A DNA stretch of 39,052 nt. Source: a virus. Every line of letters starts with the position of its first letter. Positions within the stretch are counted from its first letter, which is position 1. The notes beneath the pieces are model-generated. The model was not told the DNA's origin and searched no databases. It saw only the letters and a list, made by a program, of their open reading frames with translations. The stretch is taken from positions 1-39,052 of the IMG/VR virus record IMGVR_UViG_3300023108_000066, one strand, 5' to 3'. Of the stretch, positions 29,201 through 37,664 are shown piece after piece. The position numbers and the translations under genes were made by a program.

Positions 29201-32200
29201 TATCATAATAACGTTGTGCATACATATCACCTGTATTAATGTTAACATTATACATCGCGGTAGTACGCATTGATACTTGACGTTCTTTAGTTCTTCCGCC
29301 AGGTAATGACGAGTTTGTAATACTTGTGACTAAGTTTCTATCATCACCGTTTGCATTTCTTACGTGAACAGCGAAGGAGTTCCAATAAGATACTCTTGGC
29401 CACCAGAAACATAATACTCCATTGTATTGGAACATATACATTGTACTGAAACCAGCTTTACCAATGTGTTGACCTGAATAGTTAATAATAGTATTAGCAT
29501 ACAAGTAACCTTGTGCGGTGAACATAAATGGTGGATCACCTGAATAAGATTTACCTGTTGCTTCAAGTACGAACGAAGCACCGTTAGTTGCTGTCGCAGG
29601 AATACTTGTTTGAACAAGAGTACCTGCTGTAAAGTCAGAACCTGTATGATAACGTGTCGTTACATATAATCCTCTCAACTGAAGGTCGTTAAACCTTGAG
29701 TTGTTGTTCATATCAAGATAGTAACCAGTATTATTATAATCGTAAATTAATGGAGTTCTGAATTGAGCAAACGCGTATGTAATACGGTCAGTATCAACTC
29801 TGAATGATTCGTATTGACCAGGTGAGAAAGATCTGAACCTTCTACCCGAGTAATAGTTCATATAAATGTCTAAACCATTTTGAGCATCAATATGTAAATT
29901 ACCACCAAGATAAATTCTACCATTATTATTTACAGATGTGATTGTTGCGCCGTTTTCAATTTGAACATTATTGAATCTAACGTTACGCATTCTTGCATCA
30001 CCTTGGCTTGAACCAAAGTAGTATGCTGTATTTTCACGTTCGTAGAATATGTTAGCTCTTACATCATTCATGTAAGATACACCACCAAAGTCACCGTAGT
30101 ATGAAGCATTATTTGCATCATAGTATACAGGAGCACGCATATGTCTTGTTGCGTGAAGTACTTCAGTAATTAATCTTGCGTTATATTGTACTCTGTCACC
30201 CCAAAGAACAAAGTCAGCTCCAGTTCCATCTGGGTTGCCATCAGATACTCTAATTTCTGCATCAAACGCTGTGTTAATAAATCCGATTCTGTTGCCCGCC
30301 AGCGTCAACGTATTGAAGTGTGATTGACCTGCTGGATTAGCATAGTATCCAGTATTGTCTGTATCGTAAAAGATTGGAGCTCTCCAATCCTGAGAAGCAG
30401 TACCACCAACACCGATTAATCTACCATCATTCGCAATATAAGACCTATCAGAACCATTTTGTCTGAACTGAACAATTCTATTTGAGTTTCCGTTAGATAC
30501 AATGTACCAACGGTTAGAGTGCATTTGAATCTTACCTACACCTGCACCTGGGTTACCTGTCCAGCTTGAATTACCGTCTGAACGAATATCAGAACTTGTA
30601 ATATTAATCGCATTAGCACCGCCGTTGAAATCAACGTCGCCATTAAATACCATTGCATTAAATACAGATGTACTTGCTGGGTCAGCATAATATCCAGTAT
30701 TGTCTCTGTCATAATAACGGTTGAAGTAAGCATTGGAACCATACAAGTTATTTCCAATAATAACTTCACCGCTTGTATTAATTCTAAATCTCTCAGTACC
30801 CCAAGATTGATTGATATGACCGTGATTTTGTTTGATTCTGAAATCGTTATCTACATAACCGAAACCAACTGACCAAGTTGTTGAATTATATCCACTTGAG
30901 AATAAAATAGAAGGTCGGTCAGTACCACTAGGTACACTTTGTGAGCTCCTATCACCAACTCTGAATTCATGAACAATACCCCAAGAGTGATTACCGTATT
31001 GGTTAATTGTCCTTGCTGCAGTATAGTTTCCTGGCGCTGAACCTGTTCTATATACTGTTAAGATATCTGAACTTCTTGTATCTTGTATTTCTAAATCTTT
31101 GAACCTTGAACCTGAGTGAGGATCTACATACCAGGCTGTATCGTTTAAGTCATATACAATAGGTGTTCTGATTTGCCCACGAACGTCCATTCGACCGCTC
31201 GTATTCAATCTCATCTGATAAGTACCTGCGCCATTACCTGATGTGAATTGTAAATTACCGCCTGAGTTAGAACTTAAGTTATCTGGTGATTCATAAATCT
31301 TCCATTCATTACCACCTTTCCAACGAATACCTTCTTGAGGGCCTGGGTCATTGAATGAAAGGTTGTTTAGATTTTCAATTGAACCGTTATTCCAGTTCCA
31401 AGATCCTACAACATTACTTCCATCTTTAGGGTCAATATAATATCCAGTATTATCTCTATCTCTAAATCTTCTTGCATCAATAATGTCAGCTGTAATATCA
31501 TCAACAGTTAAGTCACCTGTTATGGTTGCATCTCCGCCGATTGTCACATCATCAAGTACTTGTAAATCATCAACTAATAAATTAGATTCAGCATTACGAC
31601 GCTTGAGCATAATTCCAGCAAACTGTCTTAAAGCACCGCCAGAGTTATAGTTCATTAAGATACGAATTCTTACGTAATAACAACCACCTCCGTCTGACCC
31701 ATTATATGGAGTATGAGATGTTGGAATTGTTGTATGGTTCCTATATGTATTCCAAGATGTACCTGTATAGTTTGCACCACCAACTACAAAGTATGTTGTA
31801 CCTGTGTTTCCAGCAATAGGTCTCTTCTGACTATCAAATCTTTCAATACCATAATAAACCAAACCGCCTGAACCTGAAATACGCTTAACAGAAATTTCAC
31901 CGTATAATTCTTCACCAGGAGCAACAGGAATGTAATCTGAATAGAACGTTCTATAAGCAGATGTTTGTAATACATAAGAACCTGCGAAAGGACCGTCTGT
32001 TGTTCTAACAAATTCTGATGTTGTACCTGTAAGCGGACTTTCGTTAGGTGCCATTGCTTTGATGACACGCTTATCAAAATATTCTGTTCCATCAAATAGT
32101 ACTAAGTCAGCTCCACCTGAACCGTATGTTTTAATAATTTCAATGTTTTCGTTTCCACCGTTAAGTGCAAAACTACCTGCTGACACAGTACCATTAAAGT

Positions 32201-35200
32201 GAGCATCACCAGTATCAAGGTCAATACTTGCTCTTAAGTTTCCATTACCTATGAATACAATTTCATTAGGATTAGATGTACTGAAATGTGAACGATATGG
32301 ATTATTATTACCTGCCCACATGATACCCCAGTCAGTAGCTGTATTCCAAATCCAATGAGTATAATCTTGAGCCTCTAATAATTTATTATTATTGCCATCG
32401 CCTGATGTATCAAAACCTTGTCTGAATATTCTACCGTCAATCATTAATGCACGGTTTGTATTACCTGCAGCTGGGTTTAAGTAATAAGTTGTATTGTTTG
32501 AATCGTAATAGATTGGTGCTCGCATTTGATTGTTTGCGAGTAAATATCCACTTCTTGTTTCTGCTTGAACTATTCCATTATAATAAATTAATGCTCCTGC
32601 ATTTCTATACCACTGTTGAGCCCATTCATTATCTACATCGTTGTATATACCTGCACGGTCGGCGCTTGGAGACATAAAGTTCCATTGACCTTGAATAGAA
32701 TATCCTGCCCAACCATTCTTCTGACCACCAACTTCCATTGAACCATAATCACCTGATGCTGCATCAGCGTAATATGTAGTTGCGTGGTTAAAGTAATATC
32801 TTAATGCTTGAACTGCATTGAATCTTGATGTATTATTAGGATCTACATAATAGCCTGTATTATTTGAATCGTAGAAGATTGGTGTTCTTAACTGTTGATT
32901 CGCAAGGAAGTATCCGTTTTCAGTTCTTGCACGCTCAACACCCGCATGCATTAACCTCATTACTCCACCACGTTCACCATACCAGAACCACTGATTGTCT
33001 ACATCGTTATAAACACCTGTGACGTTTCCGCCATCGTGCATAAAGACAGAACGATCATTAATACTAAATCCTTCGTATCCATTTCTTCCACCACCGCTTA
33101 CGGCAAGTGAACCAAATGTTCCTGTAGGTTCCCTTAATATAACAGCGTTACCATCAAGCTTGATTGTATTGAGTCTAGATTCGCCGTTTGGATTTGCGAA
33201 CCAAGAAGAATCATTTAGGTCATAATAAATTGGTGAATAGGTAGCAGTATCAACTCTTAATGAACCAAATATCTGAGAGGTATAGCCTCCGTTCGAAGCA
33301 CCTGAAGAACCTGAGAAAGTACCCCATCTTTGTAATGGTGACCAAGCTGCAGTACCAATTGTTTGTGAAAGATATATTGGAACTCCACCACCGTGGTCAA
33401 ACTTATGTAATTTATGAGCCCAGGTATTACTATTGTAATTACCTCTCATCATCAATCCGTTAGTGCTTGAGTTTGCTCCGCCAATATTTTCATTACCAAC
33501 ATTGATGTTCATAAACTGTTGATAAGAAGTACTTGCTGGGTCAGCGTAATATGTGGAATCATTCCTATCATAGTAACGATAGAAGTAAGCATTATTACCA
33601 GTTACATTACCTGAGAAATCACCTGTTCCTGCGTATACTGAACCCCAACGATAACTTGAATTACCTAAACTACCAGAGTTGTTAACGACTGGGACAAGAT
33701 TACCACCAGCTGCTCCGCCGTTTGTTCCAAATACGTAATGAGTAATTGCTTCGGAAGAATTAAAATACCAAGCGGCGTTAGAACCTGTAGTGACAGCTCC
33801 ATCAGCATGCCAAAATGTAATAGAACCTTGCTGTAATCCACTTAATCCTGGTTGCTCTCCACTGTTTTGGTCTGATACTGTAAGTCCTACACCACCGCCA
33901 TTACTTTGTTTTTGTATTTCAATTCCACTTGAGTAGAATTGTACTGTATTGTTTCTTGACCTAAATGCACCGTTATTAATCTGTAAACGATTCACACCAT
34001 TTGTTTGGAAAAGTAATGTATCGTTACCTGAGAAACCAATTAAAGTATTTGTATCACCACGATGTCTTATATAATCATCAATGTCAACTGTATTTAATTG
34101 TGAATCACCATCTGCATCAAGGTAATATGCTGTATTCTGATATGAATAATATCTGTTAAGGTGAGCATCACCTGTAGAATAAATTGTTTTATTATTTCTG
34201 ACTCTTAGGTATGTGCCATCTTGCATATACCAACCGCCACCCCAACCAAAGGCAAGTTCTTCGTCTTTCAGGAAGGATGCTGTACCACGACCAAAGATAA
34301 TACCGTCGTTATTTCCATTTAAATAAATTGAACCGCCAACATGGACTTTTGCATTACTTGGTGTTGTTGTTAATGCTGTGTTATCACCACCGTCTGTATA
34401 AGTAGGTGAAGCACCTGCATTCATCATTATATTTGCGCTATCGTCAACAATTAATATTTCACTTGCGCCTGATGTCCACCATCCCCAATTTGTTCCGCCT
34501 TCTAAAATTTGATATAAGTTGCCTGAACTATCACCACGAATTGACGAACCGCCTGCTCCGTCGTGTCTAAATTCTATGTACCTTTGACCATTATTAAATG
34601 GATTACTTGTTGGGTCAATTCTGTTAAGATACATTAATGAGTATCCGCCAGAATAATTACCACTGATTGCTACAGTTGTGTTTTGTCCTGAAGCAATATC
34701 GCTATGCCCTGCTAATGCAATACCACCATTACCTGAATTATCATCATATCGAGTATAATTACTGACTGCATCAATACGAATACCACCAGCAAATGTTGCT
34801 GCTAAACTTGTGTCAGCAGGATTTACATAGTATGCATTGTTTTGTCTATCAACAAATCTGTCTGCTTGAATATCACCTTGGACAATAACAGGTTGGAAGA
34901 ATGTTGTATTTGCACCGGTAATATTAACTCTTTCAGCACCACCCGTTACGAATGTAATACTATCATTTGCGTCAAATCCAAGATATGTATTTGTATCACC
35001 ACGATGACGAATATAACTATCAATATCAATTTGTGCCATCTGAGAAGTAGATGCAAAGTCACCATAATAATTTGTATTATTGTTATCGTAGTAAATAGGT
35101 GAACGCATTTGGTTATTTGCTAACACATAAGTATTGTTAACTAATAATCTTTGAGCGTTTCCTGTGACAACTTCAAAACTGTTTGCGCCATTAAAGTTTA

Positions 35201-37601
35201 AATATGTATCAGTATCACCGTCGTGGAAAATAGTTCCGACGAGAGCAATACCATTTAGTCTTGAATTACTTGCTGGGTCTAAATAATAAGTTGCGTTATT
35301 TAAATCGTAATATCTTCCTGCGTATAAGTTAGGGAATATACCATCAACGGTACTTGTAAAGTTTGTGCCATTGATTTCAACTCTTTGTGTTGCATCAGTA
35401 AAGAATTGAATATTGTCGTTTGCGTTAAATCCAAAATAAGTATTTGTGTCGCCGTTGTGAACAATCCAATCATCAATTCCAATTGAGTGTAATACAGAAT
35501 CAGAATTGGGATCCACAAAATAATTTGTATTATCTGAATCTAAAAATCTTGAAGCTGAAAGGTCACCTGTGAATGTACCATTAACTGCTGTGATATCTCC
35601 ATTGACATCAAGGTCGCCATTGATTGTGACTCCTGAATTATTCGCAGTTAATCTCGTTGTGCCATCGGTATCTAAATCAATCGTAGCAGTTTCAAATCGT
35701 AATAATGTATCCGTGTCACCGTTATGGAAAACATTATCATCAACACCAATTTCATGTATTGTTGAAGTACCTGAAGGGTCAAGTATATAACCATTATTGT
35801 TAGTATCAATTAATCTTGGAGCATATAAGTCAGGTTGAACTGTGACCGCACTGTTTGTGACTGTGATACGATTTGTTCCACCTGTAGAAATAACTGCTGA
35901 ATCATTTGCATTGAAACCTACATAAGTATCAGTATCACCACGATGTCTTACATAATCATCAATATCAATACGACTCATTGTTGATGTTGCGTTAGGATTT
36001 ACAATATAATTGCCATCGTTAACATCAATAAACTTCTTACCGTATACATCTTCACCAGCTCTAACGTTTCCTACTGTTGCTTGAACATCGCCCGCGGATG
36101 CTGTAATATTTCCAGATGTTGCTGTAATATCTTGTGCTGCCGTGACATCATTACCTGCTGTCACATCACCTGTTGTAGCAGTTACGTTATTTTGAGCGGT
36201 GACACTATCACCTGCTGTTACGTTTCCTGTTGTTGCTGCGACATTTGTTTGTGCAGTTACGCTTCCTGCTGAAGCGGCAATATTACCTGTCGTTGCTGTA
36301 ATATTATTTTGTGCTGTAATACTATCACCAGCAGTTACATCACCTGCTGTTGCTGATATATCTCCTGTCGTTGCTGTGATATCGTTTTGAGCAGTAATAC
36401 TTGCGCCCGCAGTTACATTTCTGCCTGCTTCAACATCTCGCTCAACTTCAAGATCGCCACTTGCATCAGATTTCATTGCCCAGTTAGCAGCGTTATTTAA
36501 AAATCCGATTTCACCGTTCTGATGATATAAAGTTCTGTTAATACCTTGGCCATCGAAGAATATCTGTGCAGCACCAGCATTATCACCTATTGTAAGGTCA
36601 CCCTCGATTGTAATATTTCCTGCTGCTGTATCATCAACATCACTTCTTAAAAATTGTTCAGCTTCTAGTCCGTCAACTGTATCAGCGTCAAATCCATTAC
36701 CAGGACCTTCATCTGCAGTTGTAATAATTCTACCTAATACTGAACCACCAACTTCAAGTTGCCAATAATCGTTCGTTTCATTCCATACAAGTTTAGGATT
36801 TGCTAAGGTACCTCGTTCAACTTCAATACCACCATTTTCTGTTGGAGCTGAACCTGTATAATTTGCATTAAGTGTAATTACATTATCAGATAATAAAATC
36901 TCTTCGGTATTGACATATGTCGTATTACCTGATACAGTAAGGTCTCCACCTATTGTCACGCTTCCTGCGATAGATGCATTTTGTTGAGCTTCAAGGAATG
37001 CTTTAATTACTGCTTGACCATCAACAGTTAAGTTAGTATCAATTTGAGCAGACCCTGTGACATCAATATCTTGGCTGAAGAATATATTACCTGCTGCAGT
37101 ATCATCAGCATCGGATCTTAAGAATTGACTTGCTTCTAAACCATCAACCGTATCTGCATCTAATCCATTACCTGCGCCTTCATCTGCAGTTGTAAGAATA
37201 CGATTACCTTCAATCGTTGTAGTAGAAAGGCCTGTAAAGTCAGTTCCTGTACTTGTGAATGCTAATTTATTTGAACCTGCATATTTAATAACAATACCTG
37301 CGGTACCGTCATAAAATTCAATACTATTTCCTTGCTGAGGATTTGTGATGGAGTAATCGCCTGTTCCAATATTGCGAATCTGGAGTGAATCAGAATCGCC
37401 TTCAAATTGTGCTACGATTGTGCCAGCAGAAGCTCCACCTGAATTGGTGACTTTTAATGTTGGTGTACTTTGCGTACCTTGTGTAAGGACTGTATCACCG
37501 GTGACTTGAAGCTGTTCTCCAGTATCGGTATTGCTTCCGATTACAGCATTCTCCGGTGTCAAGAGTCCATTCTTGACTATAAATTTTTTGTCATTTGCCA
37601 T
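26280..37601 (-). CDS. Giant modular tail fiber with C-terminal S74 chaperone-protease (about 3773 aa)
   Basis: A single 11.3-kb gene. I start it at ATG 37601 (MANDKKFIVKNGL), with GGGGAG upstream; a GTG at 37610 is an alternative that adds three residues. N-terminal strand/turn modules include two copies of TTADEG-x-GNG-x-DADTVDGLEA. They are followed by a low-complexity TTGD-x-TAG region (about 390-515). Then come more than 20 repeats of the pattern YYD-x-NNT-x-YY-x-DP-x-STS-x-x-N, about six HRGDTNTYLGF blocks and three copies of an 85-residue GYSI/IYNDVDNEW module. The C-terminal 128 residues are an S74-type intramolecular chaperone with SDRRNKENI (S3646, K3651), the Ser/Lys dyad spaced as in endosialidase chaperones. 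It would trimerise, then cut itself off before S3646. It is about three times longer than T4 gp34 and probably the main receptor-binding fiber. Confidence 0.92.
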   Translation of the reverse strand: MANDKKFIVKNGLLTPENAVIGSNTDTGEQLQVTGDTVLTQGTQSTPTLKVTNSGGASAGTIVAQFEGDSDSLQIRNIGTGDYSITNPQQGNSIEFYDGTAGIVIKYAGSNKLAFTSTGTDFTGLSTTTIEGNRILTTADEGAGNGLDADTVDGLEASQFLRSDADDTAAGNIFFSQDIDVTGSAQIDTNLTVDGQAVIKAFLEAQQNASIAGSVTIGGDLTVSGNTTYVNTEEILLSDNVITLNANYTGSAPTENGGIEVERGTLANPKLVWNETNDYWQLEVGGSVLGRIITTADEGPGNGFDADTVDGLEAEQFLRSDVDDTAAGNITIEGDLTIGDNAGAAQIFFDGQGINRTLYHQNGEIGFLNNAANWAMKSDASGDLEVERDVEAGRNVTAGASITAQNDITATTGDISATAGDVTAGDSITAQNNITATTGNIAASAGSVTAQTNVAATTGNVTAGDSVTAQNNVTATTGDVTAGNDVTAAQDITATSGNITASAGDVQATVGNVRAGEDVYGKKFIDVNDGNYIVNPNATSTMSRIDIDDYVRHRGDTDTYVGFNANDSAVISTGGTNRITVTNSAVTVQPDLYAPRLIDTNNNGYILDPSGTSTIHEIGVDDNVFHNGDTDTLLRFETATIDLDTDGTTRLTANNSGVTINGDLDVNGDITAVNGTFTGDLSASRFLDSDNTNYFVDPNSDSVLHSIGIDDWIVHNGDTNTYFGFNANDNIQFFTDATQRVEINGTNFTSTVDGIFPNLYAGRYYDLNNATYYLDPASNSRLNGIALVGTIFHDGDTDTYLNFNGANSFEVVTGNAQRLLVNNTYVLANNQMRSPIYYDNNNTNYYGDFASTSQMAQIDIDSYIRHRGDTNTYLGFDANDSITFVTGGAERVNITGANTTFFQPVIVQGDIQADRFVDRQNNAYYVNPADTSLAATFAGGIRIDAVSNYTRYDDNSGNGGIALAGHSDIASGQNTTVAISGNYSGGYSLMYLNRIDPTSNPFNNGQRYIEFRHDGAGGSSIRGDSSGNLYQILEGGTNWGWWTSGASEILIVDDSANIMMNAGASPTYTDGGDNTALTTTPSNAKVHVGGSIYLNGNNDGIIFGRGTASFLKDEELAFGWGGGWYMQDGTYLRVRNNKTIYSTGDAHLNRYYSYQNTAYYLDADGDSQLNTVDIDDYIRHRGDTNTLIGFSGNDTLLFQTNGVNRLQINNGAFRSRNNTVQFYSSGIEIQKQSNGGGVGLTVSDQNSGEQPGLSGLQQGSITFWHADGAVTTGSNAAWYFNSSEAITHYVFGTNGGAAGGNLVPVVNNSGSLGNSSYRWGSVYAGTGDFSGNVTGNNAYFYRYYDRNDSTYYADPASTSYQQFMNINVGNENIGGANSSTNGLMMRGNYNSNTWAHKLHKFDHGGGVPIYLSQTIGTAAWSPLQRWGTFSGSSGASNGGYTSQIFGSLRVDTATYSPIYYDLNDSSWFANPNGESRLNTIKLDGNAVILREPTGTFGSLAVSGGGRNGYEGFSINDRSVFMHDGGNVTGVYNDVDNQWFWYGERGGVMRLMHAGVERARTENGYFLANQQLRTPIFYDSNNTGYYVDPNNTSRFNAVQALRYYFNHATTYYADAASGDYGSMEVGGQKNGWAGYSIQGQWNFMSPSADRAGIYNDVDNEWAQQWYRNAGALIYYNGIVQAETRSGYLLANNQMRAPIYYDSNNTTYYLNPAAGNTNRALMIDGRIFRQGFDTSGDGNNNKLLEAQDYTHWIWNTATDWGIMWAGNNNPYRSHFSTSNPNEIVFIGNGNLRASIDLDTGDAHFNGTVSAGSFALNGGNENIEIIKTYGSGGADLVLFDGTEYFDKRVIKAMAPNESPLTGTTSEFVRTTDGPFAGSYVLQTSAYRTFYSDYIPVAPGEELYGEISVKRISGSGGLVYYGIERFDSQKRPIAGNTGTTYFVVGGANYTGTSWNTYRNHTTIPTSHTPYNGSDGGGCYYVRIRILMNYNSGGALRQFAGIMLKRRNAESNLLVDDLQVLDDVTIGGDATITGDLTVDDITADIIDARRFRDRDNTGYYIDPKDGSNVVGSWNWNNGSIENLNNLSFNDPGPQEGIRWKGGNEWKIYESPDNLSSNSGGNLQFTSGNGAGTYQMRLNTSGRMDVRGQIRTPIVYDLNDTAWYVDPHSGSRFKDLEIQDTRSSDILTVYRTGSAPGNYTAARTINQYGNHSWGIVHEFRVGDRSSQSVPSGTDRPSILFSSGYNSTTWSVGFGYVDNDFRIKQNHGHINQSWGTERFRINTSGEVIIGNNLYGSNAYFNRYYDRDNTGYYADPASTSVFNAMVFNGDVDFNGGANAINITSSDIRSDGNSSWTGNPGAGVGKIQMHSNRWYIVSNGNSNRIVQFRQNGSDRSYIANDGRLIGVGGTASQDWRAPIFYDTDNTGYYANPAGQSHFNTLTLAGNRIGFINTAFDAEIRVSDGNPDGTGADFVLWGDRVQYNARLITEVLHATRHMRAPVYYDANNASYYGDFGGVSYMNDVRANIFYERENTAYYFGSSQGDARMRNVRFNNVQIENGATITSVNNNGRIYLGGNLHIDAQNGLDIYMNYYSGRRFRSFSPGQYESFRVDTDRITYAFAQFRTPLIYDYNNTGYYLDMNNNSRFNDLQLRGLYVTTRYHTGSDFTAGTLVQTSIPATATNGASFVLEATGKSYSGDPPFMFTAQGYLYANTIINYSGQHIGKAGFSTMYMFQYNGVLCFWWPRVSYWNSFAVHVRNANGDDRNLVTSITNSSLPGGRTKERQVSMRTTAMYNVNINTGDMYAQRYYDSNNTFYYGDFASSSRMNEVNIYGSLRNQNGTPHYFYTSAGNLRGYIRATDSNDNHFEFATSGGEDFIFRDGGFGGSWNQIIRGNGHVLVSSRFDTPIMYDRNNTGYYADPASTSRFNTLRTNRLYPCYDNAGDVYLDWPSGNYGSIQTNGGGKGGWEGYSINGRYVLMSANNNEVGIYNDIDNEWMTIWRRNGRTEIFHNGTWEEYAQSGYMEARGSYRAPIFYDSNNTGYYMDPHSTSNAALRIRGGTLYGPNPTWGAYLAVGTNGHWTGSYASVAATNGNLHLDARSGYGTYINWYVGGTTYINGTLQVNFIYDRDDTNYYWNGNSISMMNDTRSNIFYDRNNTAYYFGSSSGDARFRTTRVNECYNDAWFRNYNAGQGLYNQSTGRHFYSPGSSYWHLDGASGSGGLIIYDRYQGSQGSGTGRRGYLYYDGSGFGLLNSSGNWGLRLNPGNSYAEIYRNLYVGTDVRAPIYYDRNNTAYYFNGASAHSTRFEGVSNRTMAWLNQPGHTRDSGEYYRARPRITSNTDYWTGAMGWGRQDMTNTVADWGSGFIDSWSNPPNQPSGTSHWVGVQAYHYSNGSARYGWQMVGGPIQNLRFRSTWSSFRSWRTIPVLDINEGNGGSMYAGRYYDSNSTSYYGDFASTSQFNVTAANRYAFRGTGGNSGQSIGNAYELFQASGSWSYPYPDLRINYHTGISLGANPSYEGFRFMNDYNSNTVRFQINGSSSYTFANTWLQVGGGGVGIYDGYNGAHWFPNNQTSYGSWASYGSRSGWYGVAYPQAGYDPHEMWDSSGNGGWYLQGLGRWVLYHSRSRNCTGVGSSSTVSGYRMRVNGSLYCNGNVVAYSDRRNKENIITIDNALDKVLQLRGVYYNRKESKVDERDDLYKGRQLGMIAQEVQEIVPEVVSYAEEIDQYGLDYPKMVGLLVEGIKDQHSIVKTQEETINNMQKDIDMLKEMVYNMQSIMENSKNGTN
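26283..26666 (-). other. S74 peptidase / intramolecular chaperone domain of the giant fiber
   Basis: The 128 C-terminal codons of the fiber. The motif SDRRNKENI contains the catalytic Ser and, five residues on, Lys. RQLGMIAQEVQEIVPEVV is the conserved core helix region, and the end is a coiled coil (TQEETINNMQKDIDMLKEMV). The domain helps trimerisation and is released by self-cleavage at the Ser. Confidence 0.9.
36055..36430 (-). repeat. Degenerate tandem repeat region in the giant fiber
   Basis: A low-complexity coding stretch of alternating units built on TTGDVTAG, DSVTAQNN and TTGNI-x-ASAGSV, repeated about a dozen times with variation. At DNA level this gives many near-identical blocks of gct/act/gtt codons. 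It encodes a beta-helical or stalk-like segment and is a likely hotspot for length change by recombination. Confidence 0.8.
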
Positions 37602-37653
37602 TCGGTTCACTCTCCCCAGATAGGCGATTTAAATTGTTCAACTGTTATGTTTT

Positions 37654-37661
37654 TATTTATA
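37654..37661 (-). promoter_or_regulatory. Late promoter (TATAAATA) for the giant fiber
   Basis: An exact late octamer 52 nt upstream of the fiber ATG (37601), just before the stop of the upstream fiber gene. Confidence 0.85.
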
Positions 37662-37664
37662 TTA

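Noticed and set aside
36081-36390. Cysteine-rich plus-strand frames opposite the giant fiber repeats
   Set aside because: They are antisense translations of the repetitive Ala/Thr/Gly codons, not real Cys-rich proteins.
36055-36430. CRISPR-like array suggested by regular short repeats
   Set aside because: The repeats are in-frame coding units of the fiber, without direct-repeat/spacer structure.
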